This document shows positions 5,787-7,918 of a stretch of DNA of 7,918 nt, piece by piece. This stretch comes from Clostridiales bacterium (GTDB taxonomy: Bacteria; Bacillota; Clostridia; Christensenellales; CAG-138), in the NCBI GenBank assembly GCA_012511925.1, contig JAAZFD010000349.1, positions 1 to 7,918 on the forward strand, read 5' to 3'. How positions within the stretch are numbered: position 1 is the first letter of the stretch; every line of letters starts with the position of its first letter. A program made the position numbers and the translations under genes. The notes beneath the pieces were generated by a model. It was not told the origin of the DNA. It was given only the letters and a program-made list of their open reading frames with translations, and made no database searches.

Positions 5787-6416
5787 ATGGCAAGATATAC
5801 GGATTCCGTTTGCAGGCAGTGCCGCAGAGAAGGCACAAAGCTATTTTTGAAGGGCGACCGTTGTTTTTCGGCTAATTGCTCGGTGTCAAAGCGTTCAACG
5901 CCACCGGGTCAGCATGGTTTGGCTCGTAGAAGAAAGGCATCAGAATATGGTATTCAGCTTCGTGAAAAGCAAAAGTGCAGAAGAGCATACGGTGTATTAG
6001 AATCCCAATTTAGGAAATACTATGAAATGGCTTCAAATATGCATGGCGTAACTGGTGAGAATATGTTAAGGCTATTAGAGCGTAGGCTCGACAATGTAGT
6101 TTACCGCCTTGGTATAGGCAAAAGCCGCCCCATGTCTCGTCAGATTGTCAACCACGGTCATATTTTGGTAGACGGCAAAAAGGTTGATATAGCATCATAC
6201 TTGGTAAAACCCGGTCAGGTGATTTCGGTTAAAGACACAAGCCGCGACTCCGAATACTTCAAAGCCCTACGTGAAAACGGTGTGGCAGGCGAAGCACAGA
6301 AGTGGCTGGAGTTTGATGTTGAGAACCTAACAGGCAAGGTAGTTAACCTACCCGAGCGTGATGATATAGACTTAACTATTGAGGACCACCTTATTGTTGA
6401 GTTCTATTCAAGGTAA
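5787..6416 (+). CDS. rpsD: 30S ribosomal protein S4, zinc-binding form
   Basis: S4 nucleates assembly of the 30S body at a 16S rRNA junction. In many bacteria it also represses its own mRNA. The 209-residue product has four N-terminal cysteines, C9, C12, C26 and C31, the complete zinc-binding set seen in Thermus-type S4. The S4 RNA-binding domain spans about residues 98-160, with [12 protein letters not shown] (99-110), [21 protein letters not shown] (113-133, read in parts) and KPGQVISV (141-148). It ends HLIVEFYSR as usual. AAGGAGG at 5771-5777 is 9 bases from the ATG. Its placement inside the alpha operon differs from B. subtilis, where rpsD stands alone. It is the best candidate to bind the leader at 4900-4944. 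Confidence 0.98.
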   Translation: MARYTDSVCRQCRREGTKLFLKGDRCFSANCSVSKRSTPPGQHGLARRRKASEYGIQLREKQKCRRAYGVLESQFRKYYEMASNMHGVTGENMLRLLERRLDNVVYRLGIGKSRPMSRQIVNHGHILVDGKKVDIASYLVKPGQVISVKDTSRDSEYFKALRENGVAGEAQKWLEFDVENLTGKVVNLPERDDIDLTIEDHLIVEFYSR

Positions 6417-6454
6417 TTGCGCTACCCTAAAAAGATTATTAAAGGGGGATTTAT

Positions 6455-7432
6455 ATGTTGGATGAAAGAAGAATAGAGGGCGTTTATAGTGTGGATGTTC
6501 AAAAGCCTTCGATTGATATTGTTGAATGTACCGATACCTACGGAAAATTCGTAATTTTACCGTTAGACAGAGGCTTAGGCACAACTCTGGGCAACTCATT
6601 GCGCAGGCTGTTGATTTCGTCATTGCCGGGAAGTGCTGTTTCGTCTATTAAAATTGAAGGTGTATTGCACGAGTTTTCAACCATTGAGGGCATTAAAGAG
6701 GATGTAACGGAAATCGTTCTAAACCTAAAGCAACTTAACACAAAGCTATATTGCCCCGAAGACGACAAAACCGTTCGCATTAACGCAACCGGTCCTTGTG
6801 TTGTAACAGCAGGCGATATAATTCATGATGCCGACGTTGATATTATCAATCCCGATTTGGTAATCGCAAACCTAAACGATGGTGCATCCTTAGGCTTGGA
6901 GATTGTTATTTCAAAAGGCAGGGGCTATGTTCCCGCCGCTCAAAACAAGCTTAAGAATATGCCGATAGGACAAATCGCAATAGACTCTTTGTTCACGCCT
7001 ATTGAAAAGGTGAACTTTACGGTTGAGCCAACTCGTGTCGGTCAAAGCATAGACCACGACAAGCTAACCCTCGAAGTATGGACAAACGGCACAATACAGC
7101 CCGATACGGCTGTAAGCAATTCCGCAAAGCAGATGAGCGATTACATGAATTTGTTCATAAACCTCACAGAGCATGTGCAGGGCATTGAAATGACGGTCGA
7201 AAAGGAAGAAACCAAGAAAAATCGTGTATTAGACATGACAATTGAGGATTTAGAGCTTTCGGTGCGTTCCTTCAACTGTTTAAAGCGTGCCGGCATTCAT
7301 ACGGTTGGCGAATTAACGCAGCGTGATGAAGGCGATATGCTGAGGGTACGAAACCTTGGGCGCAAGTCGCTTGAGGAAGTTCAACAGAAACTTACATCGC
7401 TGGGGCTGAAGCTCAAAGACAGCGATGACTGA
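6455..7432 (+). CDS. rpoA: DNA-directed RNA polymerase alpha subunit
   Basis: Alpha dimerises to start RNA polymerase assembly, and its C-terminal domain binds promoter UP elements and activators. The product is 325 residues. The N-terminal domain (about 15-240) includes the dimer-interface segment [20 protein letters not shown] (41-60), GRGYVPA (155-161), IDSLFTPI (176-183) and VEPTRVGQ (190-197). A charged linker (248-257) leads to the C-terminal domain. There R271, N274 and K277 (VRSFNCLK) and K304 (NLGRKS) match the DNA-contacting R265, N268, K271 and K298 of E. coli. ATG 6455 has AAAGGGGG (6441-6448) six bases upstream. The first dozen residues ([12 protein letters not shown]) extend beyond most homologues; GTG 6491, preceded by GAGGG, is a weaker alternative start. 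Confidence 0.98.
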   Translation: MLDERRIEGVYSVDVQKPSIDIVECTDTYGKFVILPLDRGLGTTLGNSLRRLLISSLPGSAVSSIKIEGVLHEFSTIEGIKEDVTEIVLNLKQLNTKLYCPEDDKTVRINATGPCVVTAGDIIHDADVDIINPDLVIANLNDGASLGLEIVISKGRGYVPAAQNKLKNMPIGQIAIDSLFTPIEKVNFTVEPTRVGQSIDHDKLTLEVWTNGTIQPDTAVSNSAKQMSDYMNLFINLTEHVQGIEMTVEKEETKKNRVLDMTIEDLELSVRSFNCLKRAGIHTVGELTQRDEGDMLRVRNLGRKSLEEVQQKLTSLGLKLKDSDD

Positions 7433-7461
7433 TTAACAAATAAGAATAGGAGGAAAAATTT

Positions 7462-7918
7462 ATGCCCAATCGCAAATTAGGCAGACCAACTGACCAACGC
7501 AGAGCGATTTTGAGAAACCTCTCAACTGCGCTTATTCTGAACGGTCGTTTGGTTACTACCGAAGCAAGAGCAAAGGAAATTAGACCCATAGTTGAAAAGA
7601 TAATTTCTCTCGCTGTTAAAGAACACAAAAATTCGGAAACAGTTACAAAAAAGAGAATAATCACAGACAAGAAGAATCAACGTGTAGAGCAGGAAGTTCA
7701 GGTTTTGAGAGATTTACCCTCGAAGCTACATGCACGTAGGTTGATAATGTCATTTCTATATGATGTTCCACAGCCCAAGCTCGAAGGCGAAACAAAGCCA
7801 CAGTACAGGACACGCACAAAGGATAGAAGGCATCCCGTTGTAGAGAAGCTATTCCGTGATATTGCTCCAAAGTACGAAGGCAGGAACGGCGGCTATACAA
7901 GAATAGCAAAGCTGGGAC
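7462..7918 (+). CDS. rplQ: 50S ribosomal protein L17, 3' end missing
   Basis: L17 is a large-subunit protein near the polypeptide exit region. The frame runs off the right edge, leaving 152 codons. The start [20 protein letters not shown] and the region [17 protein letters not shown] are typical, as are the late [12 protein letters not shown] residues (141-152); only the short final segment should be missing. Bacillus L17 is about 120 residues in total. Here the segment at about 53-87 (rich in K, E and T, before SKLHARR) adds roughly 30 residues. A second segment at about 102-124 (before VVEKLF) adds roughly 15. I recall similarly enlarged L17 proteins in some Clostridia. AGGAGG at 7448-7453 is 8 bases from the ATG. 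It is the usual last gene of the alpha operon. Confidence 0.96.
   Translation, partial: MPNRKLGRPTDQRRAILRNLSTALILNGRLVTTEARAKEIRPIVEKIISLAVKEHKNSETVTKKRIITDKKNQRVEQEVQVLRDLPSKLHARRLIMSFLYDVPQPKLEGETKPQYRTRTKDRRHPVVEKLFRDIAPKYEGRNGGYTRIAKLG

Noticed and set aside
6417..6454. Gap between rpsD and rpoA as a regulatory site
   Set aside because: Only 38 bases; apart from the rpoA SD no hairpin, promoter or terminator is seen.

Overview
The window is a continuous piece of the core ribosomal-protein superoperon (end of the spc block plus the alpha block) of a low-to-moderate GC Firmicute, most likely a member of the Clostridia. Every gene lies on the + strand, in this order: rplR (5' end cut off), rpsE, rpmD, rplO, secY, adk, map, a KOW-domain RNA-binding protein, infA, rpmJ, rpsM, rpsK, rpsD, rpoA, rplQ (3' end cut off). 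The assignment to Clostridia is an inference. It rests on strong AGGAGG-type ribosome binding sites, UUG start codons, the small KOW gene between map and infA, rpsD lying inside the alpha operon (in Bacillus subtilis it is elsewhere), zinc-binding versions of S4, L36 and adenylate kinase, and an enlarged L17.

Layout. Positions 1-1504 hold four ribosomal proteins (L18, S5, L30, L15) with very short gaps. Positions 1504-4180 hold three non-ribosomal housekeeping genes: the SecY translocon channel, adenylate kinase and methionine aminopeptidase. They are joined by overlaps or gaps of a few bases. Positions 4180-4825 hold the KOW protein, translation initiation factor IF1 and L36. A 159-base gap (4826-4984) follows. 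It is the only substantial non-coding stretch, and it carries a near-consensus sigma-70/SigA-type promoter and a long bulged hairpin leader. Positions 4985-7918 are the alpha operon: S13, S11, S4, RNA polymerase alpha and L17. No rRNA or tRNA gene, mobile element, CRISPR array or intrinsic terminator was seen.

How the genes work together. The products build both ribosomal subunits (L18, L30, L15, L36, L17; S5, S13, S11, S4), start translation (IF1), trim the initiator methionine from new proteins (Map), export proteins (SecY), balance adenine nucleotides (Adk) and assemble RNA polymerase (alpha). The promoter before rpsM implies the alpha genes can be transcribed apart from the upstream spc genes. 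The hairpin leader sits where the E. coli alpha operon carries its S4-binding regulatory RNA, so ribosomal-protein feedback is a reasonable but untested hypothesis.

This is mostly a highly conserved, ordinary region. I found no new multi-gene system. The most interesting item is the promoter and structured leader upstream of rpsM. Secondary items are the conserved but poorly characterised KOW protein, the run of UUG-started essential genes, the compact zinc LID of Adk and the insert-bearing L17.
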